From Pseudomonas sp. MWU13-2100 (GTDB lineage: Bacteria > Pseudomonadota > Gammaproteobacteria > Pseudomonadales > Pseudomonadaceae): a stretch of DNA of 64,000 bases. Below the pieces are notes generated by a model. That model was given only the letters and a program-made list of their open reading frames with translations, did not search any database and was not told the origin of the DNA. How positions within the stretch are numbered: the stretch's first letter is position 1; each line of letters begins with the position of its first letter. The stretch lies in contig NZ_JALLIX010000023.1 in the NCBI RefSeq assembly GCF_023242365.1, positions 41,787-105,786 of the forward strand. The letters run 5' to 3'. The translations under genes were made by a program, and so were the position numbers. This document shows, piece after piece, positions 26,778-36,383 of the stretch.

Positions 26778-27264
26778 GGTTGGGCAGGTGGCCATAAGGC
26801 CCGACCCGCACCTCGCCACTCTCGGTGTTCCAGGCCGACTCGAGGCGGAACGCGTGCAACGCATCGAGACCGCGAATCTCGCCCTCGATCAGAAAATTCA
26901 GGCTGGCGCTACGAGAGATAGTCGGCAACAGTTGCACCGCGACGCTATAACGCAAAATCCGCGGTTCGAAATCCAGGACGATTTCGCGGATACGGCTCTC
27001 GAGCTTCTGCGTATCGATGCTCGACAGCATCACCCCGGCCAGGTTGCCCAGGCCGTAGTTGAGCACCGAACGGGTGACATGGGGCTGACTGCTCAGCGGG
27101 CAGATCGCCCCGAGGCCGGTGGCATTGAACAGCAGCGTGAGATCCCGGCAGAGCTGTTCCAGCTCTTGTTGCGCACTCGTGCCGGCTCGGCATCGGTCCA
27201 TCTCGTCGCCTGGACTGGCGCAGCGCAGCAGACGCTCGAGCAGCGGTGTCATGGAAGTGCTCAT
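26770..27264 (-). CDS. tssE: Type VI secretion baseplate protein TssE (gp25-like)
   Basis: A 164-residue gp25-like protein that seeds sheath assembly on the baseplate. The core VLNYGLGNLAGV and the LESRIREIVLDFEPRILRYSVAV segments match the gp25 domain, including the RExIxxFEPRL-like motif. The ATG at 27264 has GGAGG seven bases upstream. It follows hcp after a 69-bp gap that contains a terminator-like hairpin. Confidence 0.92.
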   Translation of the reverse strand: MSTSMTPLLERLLRCASPGDEMDRCRAGTSAQQELEQLCRDLTLLFNATGLGAICPLSSQPHVTRSVLNYGLGNLAGVMLSSIDTQKLESRIREIVLDFEPRILRYSVAVQLLPTISRSASLNFLIEGEIRGLDALHAFRLESAWNTESGEVRVGPYGHLPNHG

Positions 27265-27277
27265 GAAAATCCTCCCG

Positions 27278-27325
27278 AAAAAACCAGGCACCGGTAAGGC
27301 CCGCAACCCGCTGCAGGCCTTACCG
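27278..27325 (-). terminator. Hairpin plus U-run between hcp and tssE (possible attenuator)
   Basis: A perfect 10-bp inverted repeat, CGGTAAGGCC at 27292-27301 and GGCCTTACCG at 27316-27325, with a 14-nt loop. Read on the minus strand it is followed eight bases later by six T residues (27283-27278). As the downstream genes are needed for the same machine, partial termination is more likely than a true operon end. Confidence 0.6.
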
Positions 27326-27333
27326 ACGTTCGA

Positions 27334-27819
27334 TCACACGGTCGTTTTGCGATGCTGGCTGAAGGCCCTCGTATTAGGGCCAGCACTCTGGCCGTTGATA
27401 ATGTGGTCATACGTGTACTCGATCTCGGTGAAGCTGATGGTGAACTGCTCCATCGGACGCTCACTGCTACCGCTGACGTTGTAGGCGCAGATCATCGGGT
27501 CCTTCAGTTTCAGTTCGATGTAGGGTTTGTTCTGGCCGGTCGAACTACCGTTGGTCTGGATAACGTGTAACGTCGCCTGCTCCAGGGACTTGCCAGTGAC
27601 CGACTCAATAAACAAAAGGGGCGAAACGATGTCGGCGGGCTTGCTCAAGACGAGCTCACTGACCTGGCCGACGCTGTTCTCACGGTCATTGTCCATCGTG
27701 ATGGAACGACCACCGCCGAATTGCCAGGTGTCGACCACGATCCAAAACTTGTGACCCGCCTCCTCGCTGTTCCCCTTAATCGTGGGTTCGTCCTTCACTC
27801 CGAACTTCAATAAAATCAT
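27334..27819 (-). CDS. hcp: Type VI secretion tube protein Hcp (TssD)
   Basis: A 161-residue tube subunit whose hexameric rings stack inside the sheath and are expelled with the spike. Family features include the SITMDNDRENSVGQVSEL and EQATLHVIQTN segments and the C-terminal ITFSFTEIEYTY-like strand. I start at the ATG at 27819, which has GGAG six bases upstream, rather than five codons earlier. It lies between tssC and tssE. Confidence 0.93.
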   Translation of the reverse strand: MILLKFGVKDEPTIKGNSEEAGHKFWIVVDTWQFGGGRSITMDNDRENSVGQVSELVLSKPADIVSPLLFIESVTGKSLEQATLHVIQTNGSSTGQNKPYIELKLKDPMICAYNVSGSSERPMEQFTISFTEIEYTYDHIINGQSAGPNTRAFSQHRKTTV

Positions 27820-27893
27820 ACGGGACTCCAACATCTATTTATTTGAATGGTTAAGTACCTTTCCGGAGCCAGGCCCCGGTCGGGCATGAACCC

Positions 27894-29384
27894 TCAGCCT
27901 TTGACCGAGGGCAGTTGGGAGACCAGGCGCAGGGATACGCTCAGTCCTTCCAATTGATAGTGGGGACGCAGGAAGAATTTGGCCTGGTAAAAGCCCGGGT
28001 TGCCTTCCACTTCCTGCACCACCACTTCGGCCCCCGCCAGCGGCTTGCGTGCCTTGTCGGCGTCGCTGGCGGTCGCCGGGTTATGCTCGACGTACTTGAC
28101 AATCCAATTGTTGAGCCAGATCTCCATGTCTTCGCGCTCGCTGAAGGAGCCGATCTTGTCGCGCACGATGCATTTGAGGTAATGCGCAAAACGGCAGGTG
28201 GCGAACAGATACGGCAAGCGCGCCGCCAACTGCGCATTCGCGGTGGCATCGGGGTCGTCGTATTCCTGGGGGCAGTGCAAGGACTGCGCGCCGATAAAGG
28301 CCGCCAGCGAGGTGTTCTTGCAATGCACCAGGGGCATGAAGCCGTTCTTCGCCAACTCCACCTCACGCCGGTCGCTGATGGCGACCTCGGTCGGACAGGT
28401 CATGTCCACACCGCCCTCTTCAGTCGGATAGGTGTGCACCGGCAAGCCGCTGATGGCTCCGCCGGACTCGATGCCGCGAATCCGCGAGCACCAGCCATAC
28501 TCCTTGAAGGAGCGGTTGATATTGATGCCCATGGCATAGGCGGCGTTGGCCCACAGGTAGTTCTGCGCCTGACCTTCGGTGACTTCCTCAAAGGCGAACT
28601 CCGCCACCGGCGCGGTGCGCGCACCGTAGGGAATACGCCCGAGGAAGCGCGGCATGGTCAGACCGATATAGCGTGAATCCTCGGAGCGCCGCAGGTTGCG
28701 CCAGGCGGCGTGCTCGGGCGTCAGGAACAACTTGCTCAGGTCCCGGGGGTTGGCGACTTCGCGCCAGGAGTCCATCAACATCACCGCCGGCGACGCCGCG
28801 CTGATCAGCGGCGCGTGGGCCGCCGCGGCAATCTTCGCCAGCGACCCGAGCAACTCGACATCCGGCGGGCTGTTGTCGAAATAGTAATCGGCGATCAGCA
28901 CGCCAAACGGCTCGCCACCCAGTTGTCCGTACTCGTGTTCGTAGACTTTCTTGAACAGCGGGCTCTGGTCCCAGGCCGCGCCCTTGAACTTCTTCAGTTC
29001 ACGGGCCACTTCATCCTTGGAAAGGTTGATAAAGCGGATCTTGAGTTTTTCGTCGGTCTCGGTGTTGCTCACCAGGTAGTCGAGGCCGCGCCAGGCCGAC
29101 TCGACGGCCTGGAAGTCCGGGTGATGGAGGATGTCATTGACCTGCGCGGACAGCTTCGCGTCGATTTCACCGATCAGCGCCTGGATGGTACCGATGGTGT
29201 CGTGGGCGATCAGGTGGGTCGTGCGCAACGCTTGTTGGGCCAGGGTCTGCACCGCATTCTCGATGGCTTCGCGCACCGGCTCGCCACGCGGCTTGAACTC
29301 GCGCTGCAGCAGGTCGTTGAATTCACTGGGCGACAGTTCGACCGCCGGATCGATACCGGGCTGATTCTCAGTAGTGACGGACAC
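27894..29384 (-). CDS. tssC: Type VI secretion sheath large subunit TssC
   Basis: A 496-residue sheath protein (VipB/EvpB family) that polymerises with TssB into the contractile sheath. Diagnostic segments are VESAWRGLDYLV, ADYYFDNSPPDVELL and RLPYLFATCRFAHYLK. The start is a GTG with AGG nine bases upstream. In most systems a ClpV ATPase recycles this sheath, but no clpV gene is present in this cluster. Confidence 0.95.
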   Translation of the reverse strand: MSVTTENQPGIDPAVELSPSEFNDLLQREFKPRGEPVREAIENAVQTLAQQALRTTHLIAHDTIGTIQALIGEIDAKLSAQVNDILHHPDFQAVESAWRGLDYLVSNTETDEKLKIRFINLSKDEVARELKKFKGAAWDQSPLFKKVYEHEYGQLGGEPFGVLIADYYFDNSPPDVELLGSLAKIAAAAHAPLISAASPAVMLMDSWREVANPRDLSKLFLTPEHAAWRNLRRSEDSRYIGLTMPRFLGRIPYGARTAPVAEFAFEEVTEGQAQNYLWANAAYAMGININRSFKEYGWCSRIRGIESGGAISGLPVHTYPTEEGGVDMTCPTEVAISDRREVELAKNGFMPLVHCKNTSLAAFIGAQSLHCPQEYDDPDATANAQLAARLPYLFATCRFAHYLKCIVRDKIGSFSEREDMEIWLNNWIVKYVEHNPATASDADKARKPLAGAEVVVQEVEGNPGFYQAKFFLRPHYQLEGLSVSLRLVSQLPSVKG

Positions 29385-29422
29385 GGGTATTTACCTGTTT
29401 CAGGGAGCGATTATCGAAGGCA

Positions 29423-29938
29423 TCAGTCTTCGGACTCGGTGACGGTCGGTTTGGCCTGGACCAGCAGCGATTGCATCAGGGCCGGGTTTTCCAGCAAGCG
29501 GGCCATCAGTTGTTCGGCCCCGCTCTTGCCGTCCATGTAGGTCAGCAGATTGGCCAACTGATCGCGCGCCTCCAGCAACTCGCGCAAAGGCTCGACGTTG
29601 CGGGCCACGGCCCCGGGCGAAAAATCGTCCATGCTCTTGAAGCTGAGCGACACCGCCACCTGCCCTTCGCCCGTCAGTTGATTGGGCACACTGATGCGCA
29701 CCTGAGGTTCGATGGCGGCCATGCGCTCATCGAAATTGTCGATATCGATTTCCAGGAACTTGCGTTCGGCCACCACCGGCAAGTCGGCCCGGTTGGCGCC
29801 CGAGAGGTCGGCCAACACGCCATTGACAAAGGGAATCTCGACCGCTTTTTCGGCGCCGTACAACTCGACGTCATATTCGATCTGGACCCGTGGCGCACGG
29901 TTGCGGCCAATGAATTTCTGGCTGTTGCTACTGGACAT
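29423..29938 (-). CDS. tssB: Type VI secretion sheath small subunit TssB
   Basis: A 171-residue VipA family protein. The RAPRVQIEYDVELYGAEKAVEIPFV opening and the FLEIDIDNFDERMAAIEP segment are typical. I use the ATG at 29938, not the in-frame TTG at 29947. It is encoded directly upstream of its partner tssC, with 38 bp between them. Confidence 0.94.
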   Translation of the reverse strand: MSSSNSQKFIGRNRAPRVQIEYDVELYGAEKAVEIPFVNGVLADLSGANRADLPVVAERKFLEIDIDNFDERMAAIEPQVRISVPNQLTGEGQVAVSLSFKSMDDFSPGAVARNVEPLRELLEARDQLANLLTYMDGKSGAEQLMARLLENPALMQSLLVQAKPTVTESED

Positions 29939-29967
29939 AAAAATCAACCTGAGCAGGGAGAGAAAGG

Positions 29968-30984
29968 TTATTCATGGGCGATACCGCCCAGGGCGTGCAG
30001 GTCGGCGAGGCTGCCCGGCACCAGTTCGGCGATTGCTTCGAGGAAACTCATGGTGGCCAGCCGTCGGGTCCTGGCCGCCAGCAGGGGCACCGGGCTCGAG
30101 GGCTCGTGGTGGGCGTAGTAGGCGCAAATGGCATCCAGGGCACGGACCACGTCCTCGCGCGACTGGCAGATTCCGCTCCAGACGGCCGTGCCGGCCGTTA
30201 CCACGCGGGTGGCAGCCGCCATTGGCGAGTCATCGGCCGGCGCCGGCAAGACGCTGCCGCAGCGTTCCTCGGCAACGCGGCACCACTTGTCCAAGGCTCG
30301 CCCGAGCCCGCCCAGCGGGGAAATACCGGCGGCTGCGGTTTTTTCTTCGAGGCAAGCGCCGATCTGTGCGATCAACTCGACCAGGGTCCTGATGGAGCGC
30401 AGGTTCTCGACCAGTTCATCGTGGGCACTGGATTCGAGCAGGCCGACCAAGCGCGCCAGTCCCTCGGTCCGGGGTTCCTCCTGGACCGACTCGACGATGC
30501 AAGCCAGATCGGCCAGGTACAACGGCTCAAGGCCCATGGCGCTTGCCAACTGCTGACGCTTGAGGACCAGGACCACGCTGGTCGGCACTGCCAGTTCAGC
30601 CAACGTATTGAGCCGCACCAGCGGATCGTGATCATCCTCGGCCAGAAGCTGGGGATGAACATCCTCCCAACGCTCGCGCAGCAGGCCGCTGATCAAGCGA
30701 AGCCCTTCGACAAAACCAGGCAACCCCTGCAACTCCAGCAGGGCTCGCGCCAGGCAAACCGCAACCCGCAAGTCGAGGGCGTCCGCCAATAACGTCAGGC
30801 ACAGCGACTGCACCCGCTTCCAGTCCACCGGCGTGGCGGGATACAAATGCTCGCCGTATTGAACTTCGTTGCCACCTTCTACTTCTTGTAACAGTTGAAT
30901 AAAGTCAGCCCGGTATTCCAGATTCGGACCACACGGTCTGTCAGGCAGGGTATCAATATAAGGAATCAGTTCTTTTATCGACAT
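29968..30984 (-). CDS. tssA: Type VI secretion protein TssA (ImpA N-terminal type)
   Basis: A 338-residue TssA. The N-terminal ImpA_N domain is visible (PYIDTLPDRPCGPNLEYRADF), followed by a helical middle and C-terminal region. TssA proteins coordinate baseplate and sheath-tube growth. The ATG at 30984 has AGAGG seven bases upstream; the longer frame to 31029 is rejected. It is the first gene of the tss operon. Confidence 0.9.
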   Translation of the reverse strand: MSIKELIPYIDTLPDRPCGPNLEYRADFIQLLQEVEGGNEVQYGEHLYPATPVDWKRVQSLCLTLLADALDLRVAVCLARALLELQGLPGFVEGLRLISGLLRERWEDVHPQLLAEDDHDPLVRLNTLAELAVPTSVVLVLKRQQLASAMGLEPLYLADLACIVESVQEEPRTEGLARLVGLLESSAHDELVENLRSIRTLVELIAQIGACLEEKTAAAGISPLGGLGRALDKWCRVAEERCGSVLPAPADDSPMAAATRVVTAGTAVWSGICQSREDVVRALDAICAYYAHHEPSSPVPLLAARTRRLATMSFLEAIAELVPGSLADLHALGGIAHE

Positions 30985-31324
30985 ATTCCAGCCTCTTGAC
31001 AGATGCCCATCAGGCACCCTCAACCACAATGAAAACCTTTAAACCGCAGCGCCTGCTGCAGAGGGCAAGCCAGGCGCTGCGTGGATTCACTCTAGTCAAA
31101 GGGGGGAGCCGAAAACATAGGAATCGTCCTAGATCAGACAACCACGAAGTTCCGCGTCAACAGGGATGAATAACGAAAGTTTGTAACTTCGAGAACAGGG
31201 CACAGCGAAAAGTTTATGGCACTTTTAAACGTCCATAGAACGCTGATGACGTCATAAAACAGTCGAGGGGGGACGACTTCAAGTCAGCGCAAGAAGTCCA
31301 GGTAGCCGTTGGCGAAAAACGGGC
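30985..31324. other. Upstream control region of the type VI operon
   Basis: About 340 bp with no credible gene. It is locally more AT-rich than the flanking genes and carries the candidate tss promoter and inverted repeat at 31114-31141, leaving a leader of about 130 nt before tssA. I found no convincing sigma-54 type -24/-12 element on the minus strand. Confidence 0.5.
31114..31141 (-). promoter_or_regulatory. Candidate tss promoter with TAGGA-N4-TCCTA operator
   Basis: On the minus strand TTGTCT (31141-31136) and TATGTT (31119-31114) are separated by 16 bp. A perfect inverted repeat, TAGGA-ATCG-TCCTA at 31118-31131, lies across the spacer and -10 edge. The symmetry resembles sites bound by GerE-domain response regulators such as the RcsB type, and an orphan regulator of that class is encoded at the other end of the cluster. 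Function and ligand are inferred. Confidence 0.45.
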
Positions 31325-31350
31325 AAAAAAAAGCCCCGGCAAGCCGGGGC
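31325..31350 (-). terminator. Rho-independent terminator of the tRNA-Val-Asp-Asp operon
   Basis: GCCCCGGC and GCCGGGGC form an 8-bp stem with a 2-nt loop (31333-31350). On the minus strand it is followed by eight T residues (31332-31325). It lies 43 bp after the last tRNA-Asp gene in the direction of transcription. Confidence 0.9.
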
Positions 31351-31393
31351 ATTTTCTTTGCTTCAAGGAGTTCAAGGGCCTTGAAGCGGTGTA

Positions 31394-31470
31394 TGGCGCA
31401 GCGGACGGGACTCGAACCCGCGACCCCCGGCGTGACAGGCCGGTATTCTAACCGACTGAACTACCGCTGC
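31394..31470 (-). tRNA. tRNA-Asp (GTC), copy 2
   Basis: A 77-nt tRNA with encoded CCA. It begins GCAGCGGTAGTTCAG, has anticodon GTC in the CCTGTCAC loop, and a GGTTCGAGTCC T-arm. It is identical over the visible length to the copy at 31570, and the two starts are 176 bp apart. Confidence 0.97.
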
Positions 31471-31569
31471 GTATCGCTCGGACTTGCGTCCGTTGAAACC
31501 TTGAAACCCGTGATCGAAAAGCTTCGGTGCTTTTCAATCGCAGAACGCACGAGGCGCTCTGTACAAATA

Positions 31570-31646
31570 TGGCGCAGCGGACGGGACTCGAACCCGCGAC
31601 CCCCGGCGTGACAGGCCGGTATTCTAACCGACTGAACTACCGCTGC
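31570..31646 (-). tRNA. tRNA-Asp (GTC), copy 1
   Basis: A 77-nt tRNA with anticodon GTC and encoded CCA, the same sequence as the copy at 31394. It is second in the Val-Asp-Asp operon. Confidence 0.97.
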
Positions 31647-31703
31647 GCGTCGGTTGGAGGCTCCTTGCGGAACATCCGATTCTCTTGCGAGAAGCTCAAC
31701 GAG

Positions 31704-31779
31704 TGGTGGGTGATGACGGGATCGAACCGCCGACCCTCTGCTTGTAAGGCAGATGCTCTCCCAGCTGAGCTAATCACCC
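31704..31779 (-). tRNA. tRNA-Val (TAC)
   Basis: A 76-nt tRNA beginning GGGTGATTAGCTCAGC with anticodon TAC in the CTTACAA loop, GGTTCGATCCC T-arm and encoded CCA. It is the promoter-proximal gene of the three-tRNA operon. Confidence 0.97.
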
Positions 31780-31800
31780 TTTGCTTCGTTGAGGCCGCGA

Positions 31801-31829
31801 AATTTACGCAGGTAGCGGACCTAAGTCAA
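31801..31829 (-). promoter_or_regulatory. Sigma-70 promoter of the tRNA-Val-Asp-Asp operon
   Basis: TTGACT (31829-31824) and TAAATT (31806-31801) on the minus strand, with exactly 17 bp between them, about 22 bp upstream of the tRNA-Val 5' end. A GC-rich stretch (CGCGGCC) follows the -10 box, as expected of stable-RNA promoters. Confidence 0.85.
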
Positions 31830-31911
31830 TAGCCTGCTTGAAGTTTTTCAGAAAAAGACAGAATCGTGTCACGTCCACGGCGGTGAAGCCCCCACCACCG
31901 CCGGAACCAGG

Positions 31912-32691
31912 CTAGTCGCGATAGATCATCTTGCGGCTCATGCCACCGTCAACCACGAACTCCTGGCCGGTGACAAACCCGGCATTCCTCGACAGCAACC
32001 ATGCCACCAGTGCCGCCACATCCTCGACCGTCCCTACCCTTCCCGCCGGATGCTGGGCATGATCGGCGTCGCTCAAGGGGTCGGCCCGGCGCACTGACGG
32101 ATCCCGCGCATCAATCCAGCCCGGACTGACCGCATTGACCCGGATCTCCGGCCCGAGGCTGATGGCCAGGGCGTGGGTCAGGGCCAACAGGCCGCCCTTG
32201 CTCGCCGCATAGGCCTCGCTGTCGGGTTCCGACTGCGCCGCACGGGTAGAGGCCAGGTTGACGATCGCGCCACAGTGGGCACGCAGATAAGGCGCACAGT
32301 GCTTGGCCAGCAGCATCGGCCCGCCGAGATTGACCGCCAGCACCCGGTTCCAGTGCGCCAGGTCGAGGCTTTCGAGGGTGATGTTGTGCGGATCGGCAAT
32401 CGCCGCATTGCACACCAGGGCATCGATCCGGCCGAAACGGCCCAAGACCTCGGCAACGCCCTTGGCCACCTGGGCTTCGTCGGCCACATCCATGCCGATG
32501 AAACAGGCATTTTCACCCAGGACCCTGGCGACCTTGCCGCCACGACCACGATCGAGATCGGTGAGGACCACCTGCCAGCCTTCGCTGATCAACCAGGCCG
32601 CAATCCCCAGGCCGATGCCGCGCGCCGCGCCCGTGACCAGGGCGACGCGGCCGTTGCTGGCAACGGCCGCGTCCAGGGACCACTCGATCAC
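31912..32691 (-). CDS. SDR family oxidoreductase
   Basis: A 259-residue classical short-chain dehydrogenase. The cofactor motif TGAARGIG is near residue 20, the NAG-equivalent is NAA, and the catalytic YAASK motif is at about residue 161. An acidic residue after strand two (LTDLDRG) points to NAD preference. It starts at a GTG that overlaps the metZ stop by four bases, so it is coexpressed with metZ. Substrate is unknown. Confidence 0.9.
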   Translation of the reverse strand: MIEWSLDAAVASNGRVALVTGAARGIGLGIAAWLISEGWQVVLTDLDRGRGGKVARVLGENACFIGMDVADEAQVAKGVAEVLGRFGRIDALVCNAAIADPHNITLESLDLAHWNRVLAVNLGGPMLLAKHCAPYLRAHCGAIVNLASTRAAQSEPDSEAYAASKGGLLALTHALAISLGPEIRVNAVSPGWIDARDPSVRRADPLSDADHAQHPAGRVGTVEDVAALVAWLLSRNAGFVTGQEFVVDGGMSRKMIYRD

Positions 32692-33899
32692 AAGGCCGCC
32701 AACCCGCGGGCCAGGTCGGCTTGCAGGTCGGCAACGTCTTCGAGGCCGACGGCGACACGGATCAGGCTGTCGCGAATCCCCGCAGCCTCACGCTCCTGCG
32801 GCGCCAGACGGCCGTGGGAGGTGGTGCTCGGGTGGGTGATGGTGGTCTTGCTGTCGCCCAGATTGGCGGTGATCGAAATCAACCGGGTGGCATCGATAAA
32901 GCGCCAGGCACCCTCCTTGCCGCCCTTGACCTCGAAGCTCACCACCGCACCGAAGCCGCGCTGCTGGCGCAGGGCCAGTTCGTGCTGCGGGTGGCTCTTG
33001 AGACCGGCGTAATGGACCTTCTCGATACCGTCCTGCTGCTCCAGCCACTCGGCCAGAGCCTGGGCATTGGCACAGTGGGCGCGCATGCGCAGGTTCAGGG
33101 TTTCCAGGCCCTTGAGGAAGATCCAGGCGTTGAACGGGCTGAGGGTCGGCCCGGCGGTGCGCAGGAAACCGACGACTTCCTTCATCTGCTCGCCACGCCC
33201 GGCGACCACGCCGCCCATGCAACGGCCCTGGCCGTCGATGAACTTGGTCGCCGAATGCACGACGATGTCCGCGCCGAGCTTCAACGGCTGCTGCAGGGCC
33301 GGCGTGCAGAAGCAGTTGTCGACCACCAGCATCGCGCCCTTGGCATGGGCGATTTCAGCCAGGGCGGCGATATCCACCAGCTCGGCCAGCGGATTGGACG
33401 GCGACTCGACGAACAGCAATTTGGTATTCGGCCGGATCGCCGCGTCCCAGCCGGACAGCTCGGCCAACGGCACGTAGTCGACTTCAACGCCGAAGCGCTT
33501 GAAGTACTTCTCGAACAGACTGATGGTGGAGCCGAACACACTGCGCGAGACCAGCACATGGTCGCCGGCACTGCACAGACTCATGACCACGGCCATGATC
33601 GCGGCCATGCCGGTGGCGGTGGCAACTGCCTGCTCAGCCCCTTCCAGGGCCGCGATGCGCTCTTCGAAGGAACGCACGGTGGGGTTGGTGTAACGCGAGT
33701 AGACGTTACCCGGCACTTCCCCGGCGAAACGCGCCGCCGCATCGGCCGCGGTGCGGAACACGTAGCTGGAGGTGAAGAACATCGGGTCGCCATGCTCGCC
33801 TTCCGGCGTGCGGTGCTGACCGGCGCGGACGGCCAGGGTGTCGAAGGCCACGCCCTCGAGATCGCTGTCCAACCGACCGGCATCCCATTCCTGACTCAT
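32688..33899 (-). CDS. metZ: O-succinylhomoserine sulfhydrylase
   Basis: A 403-residue PLP enzyme that makes homocysteine directly from O-succinylhomoserine and sulfide, the Pseudomonas route to methionine. The PLP lysine is in HSATKFIDGQG, and YSRYTNPTVRSFEERIAALEG is the typical Cys/Met-metabolism enzyme motif. The ATG at 33899 has AAGGAG seven bases upstream; the longer frame is rejected. MetZ is preferred over MetB/MetC by its usual position next to purF in Pseudomonas. Confidence 0.93.
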   Translation of the reverse strand: MSQEWDAGRLDSDLEGVAFDTLAVRAGQHRTPEGEHGDPMFFTSSYVFRTAADAAARFAGEVPGNVYSRYTNPTVRSFEERIAALEGAEQAVATATGMAAIMAVVMSLCSAGDHVLVSRSVFGSTISLFEKYFKRFGVEVDYVPLAELSGWDAAIRPNTKLLFVESPSNPLAELVDIAALAEIAHAKGAMLVVDNCFCTPALQQPLKLGADIVVHSATKFIDGQGRCMGGVVAGRGEQMKEVVGFLRTAGPTLSPFNAWIFLKGLETLNLRMRAHCANAQALAEWLEQQDGIEKVHYAGLKSHPQHELALRQQRGFGAVVSFEVKGGKEGAWRFIDATRLISITANLGDSKTTITHPSTTSHGRLAPQEREAAGIRDSLIRVAVGLEDVADLQADLARGLAAL

Positions 33900-33990
33900 G
33901 CTGCTACTCCTTGCTCGATTCTCTTGAAGATCAAAACCGGCTCCGCGCAGGTACACCCCGGCAGAAACAGGGCTTGCATGGATACGCAGC

Positions 33991-34085
33991 TTGTGTGGGA
34001 GCGGAGCTTGTCGGAACGCCGCACCGCCGCGAAGGGGGCCTTGAGGCCGCTAAAAGCTTCGCGGGCAAGTTCCGCTCCCACACAA
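33991..34085. repeat. REPIN with variant and canonical arms
   Basis: The left arm is the variant form (GTGGGAGCGGAGCTTGTCGG followed by a CGCCGC-CGCCGCG tract), and the right arm is the canonical AGCTTCGCGGGCAAG-TTCCGCTCCCAC in inverse orientation. It lies in the 283-bp gap between purF and metZ, which otherwise holds only the metZ promoter region. Confidence 0.88.
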
Positions 34086-34182
34086 GCTGCGCTCCCACAA
34101 CAAACTCTCCCACACAAGCCCGGCGCCTATAGGGGCTGTGGTGTTTTCAGCACCGCGGCCACACCCCAGAGCCGGTTTTTAC

Positions 34183-35688
<1,506 letters not shown>

Positions 35689-35729
35689 GCGACGCAACCC
35701 CTACTTAATGAATCTGAACTGAACAGCCC

Positions 35730-36287
35730 TTACTGAGGCGTTTTGGCCGGCAAGAGATGTTCCTTGAACGGAAGGTCAGCGGGTACGCTGATTCCGCTGG
35801 CTAGCCACTGACTGCTCCACCCCAGGATGAGGTTCTTGGACCAGTCGGCGACCAATAGAAATTTTGGCACGAGCTGGGAGCTCTGCCACCACGAATCCTG
35901 TTGGACCGGCCCCAGGCTCAGCAACCCGACGGCCACCACCACCAGCAGCGCGCCGCGGGCGGCACCGAAGGCCATGCCCAGGAAGCGATCGGTCCCGGAC
36001 AGGCCGGTGACGCGAACCAGTTCGCCGATAAGATAGTTAATCATGGCGCCCACCAGCAGGGTGGCGACGAACATGATTGCACAGCCCGCGATCACGCGTG
36101 CCGAAGGTGTCTGGATATAGTCGGTCAGGTACACGGACAACGAGCCACCGAACATCCAGGCGACCGCGCCGGCAATGATCCAGGTGAGCAGGGACAGGGC
36201 TTCCTTGACGAAACCACGGCTCAAGCTGATCAACGCAGAAACGACGATTACCGCAATAATCGCCCAGTCAACCCAGGTAAATGGCAC
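35730..36287 (-). CDS. cvpA: CvpA family membrane protein
   Basis: A 185-residue inner-membrane protein with four hydrophobic segments and the family opening WVDWAIIAVIVVSALISLSRGF. CvpA was first linked to colicin V production in E. coli; its general role is not settled, but it is consistently encoded next to purF. Transcribed with the upstream SPOR gene and purF. Confidence 0.95.
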   Translation of the reverse strand: MPFTWVDWAIIAVIVVSALISLSRGFVKEALSLLTWIIAGAVAWMFGGSLSVYLTDYIQTPSARVIAGCAIMFVATLLVGAMINYLIGELVRVTGLSGTDRFLGMAFGAARGALLVVVAVGLLSLGPVQQDSWWQSSQLVPKFLLVADWSKNLILGWSSQWLASGISVPADLPFKEHLLPAKTPQ

Positions 36288-36383
36288 AGTGCAGCCTACA
36301 GACGGATAAGGCGGCGCATTTTAGCAGAGCGCCGCCCCACTGGTAAGGCGATTGTCAGAGCATTTCGATACAAACCCGCACAC

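Noticed and set aside
27361..27381. GGCCCT...AGGGCC hairpin as an hcp terminator
   Set aside because: It lies within the hcp coding region and has no U-run; the hairpin at 27278-27325 is the better candidate.
31050..31250. Possible sigma-54 promoter upstream of the type VI operon
   Set aside because: A TGGCAC occurs at about 31219 on the plus strand, but no TTGCA lies at the right spacing and it points away from tssA.
31394..31779. tRNA cluster as a phage or island attachment site
   Set aside because: No integrase gene and no displaced partial copy of a tRNA end were found. The second tRNA-Asp is a full functional copy.
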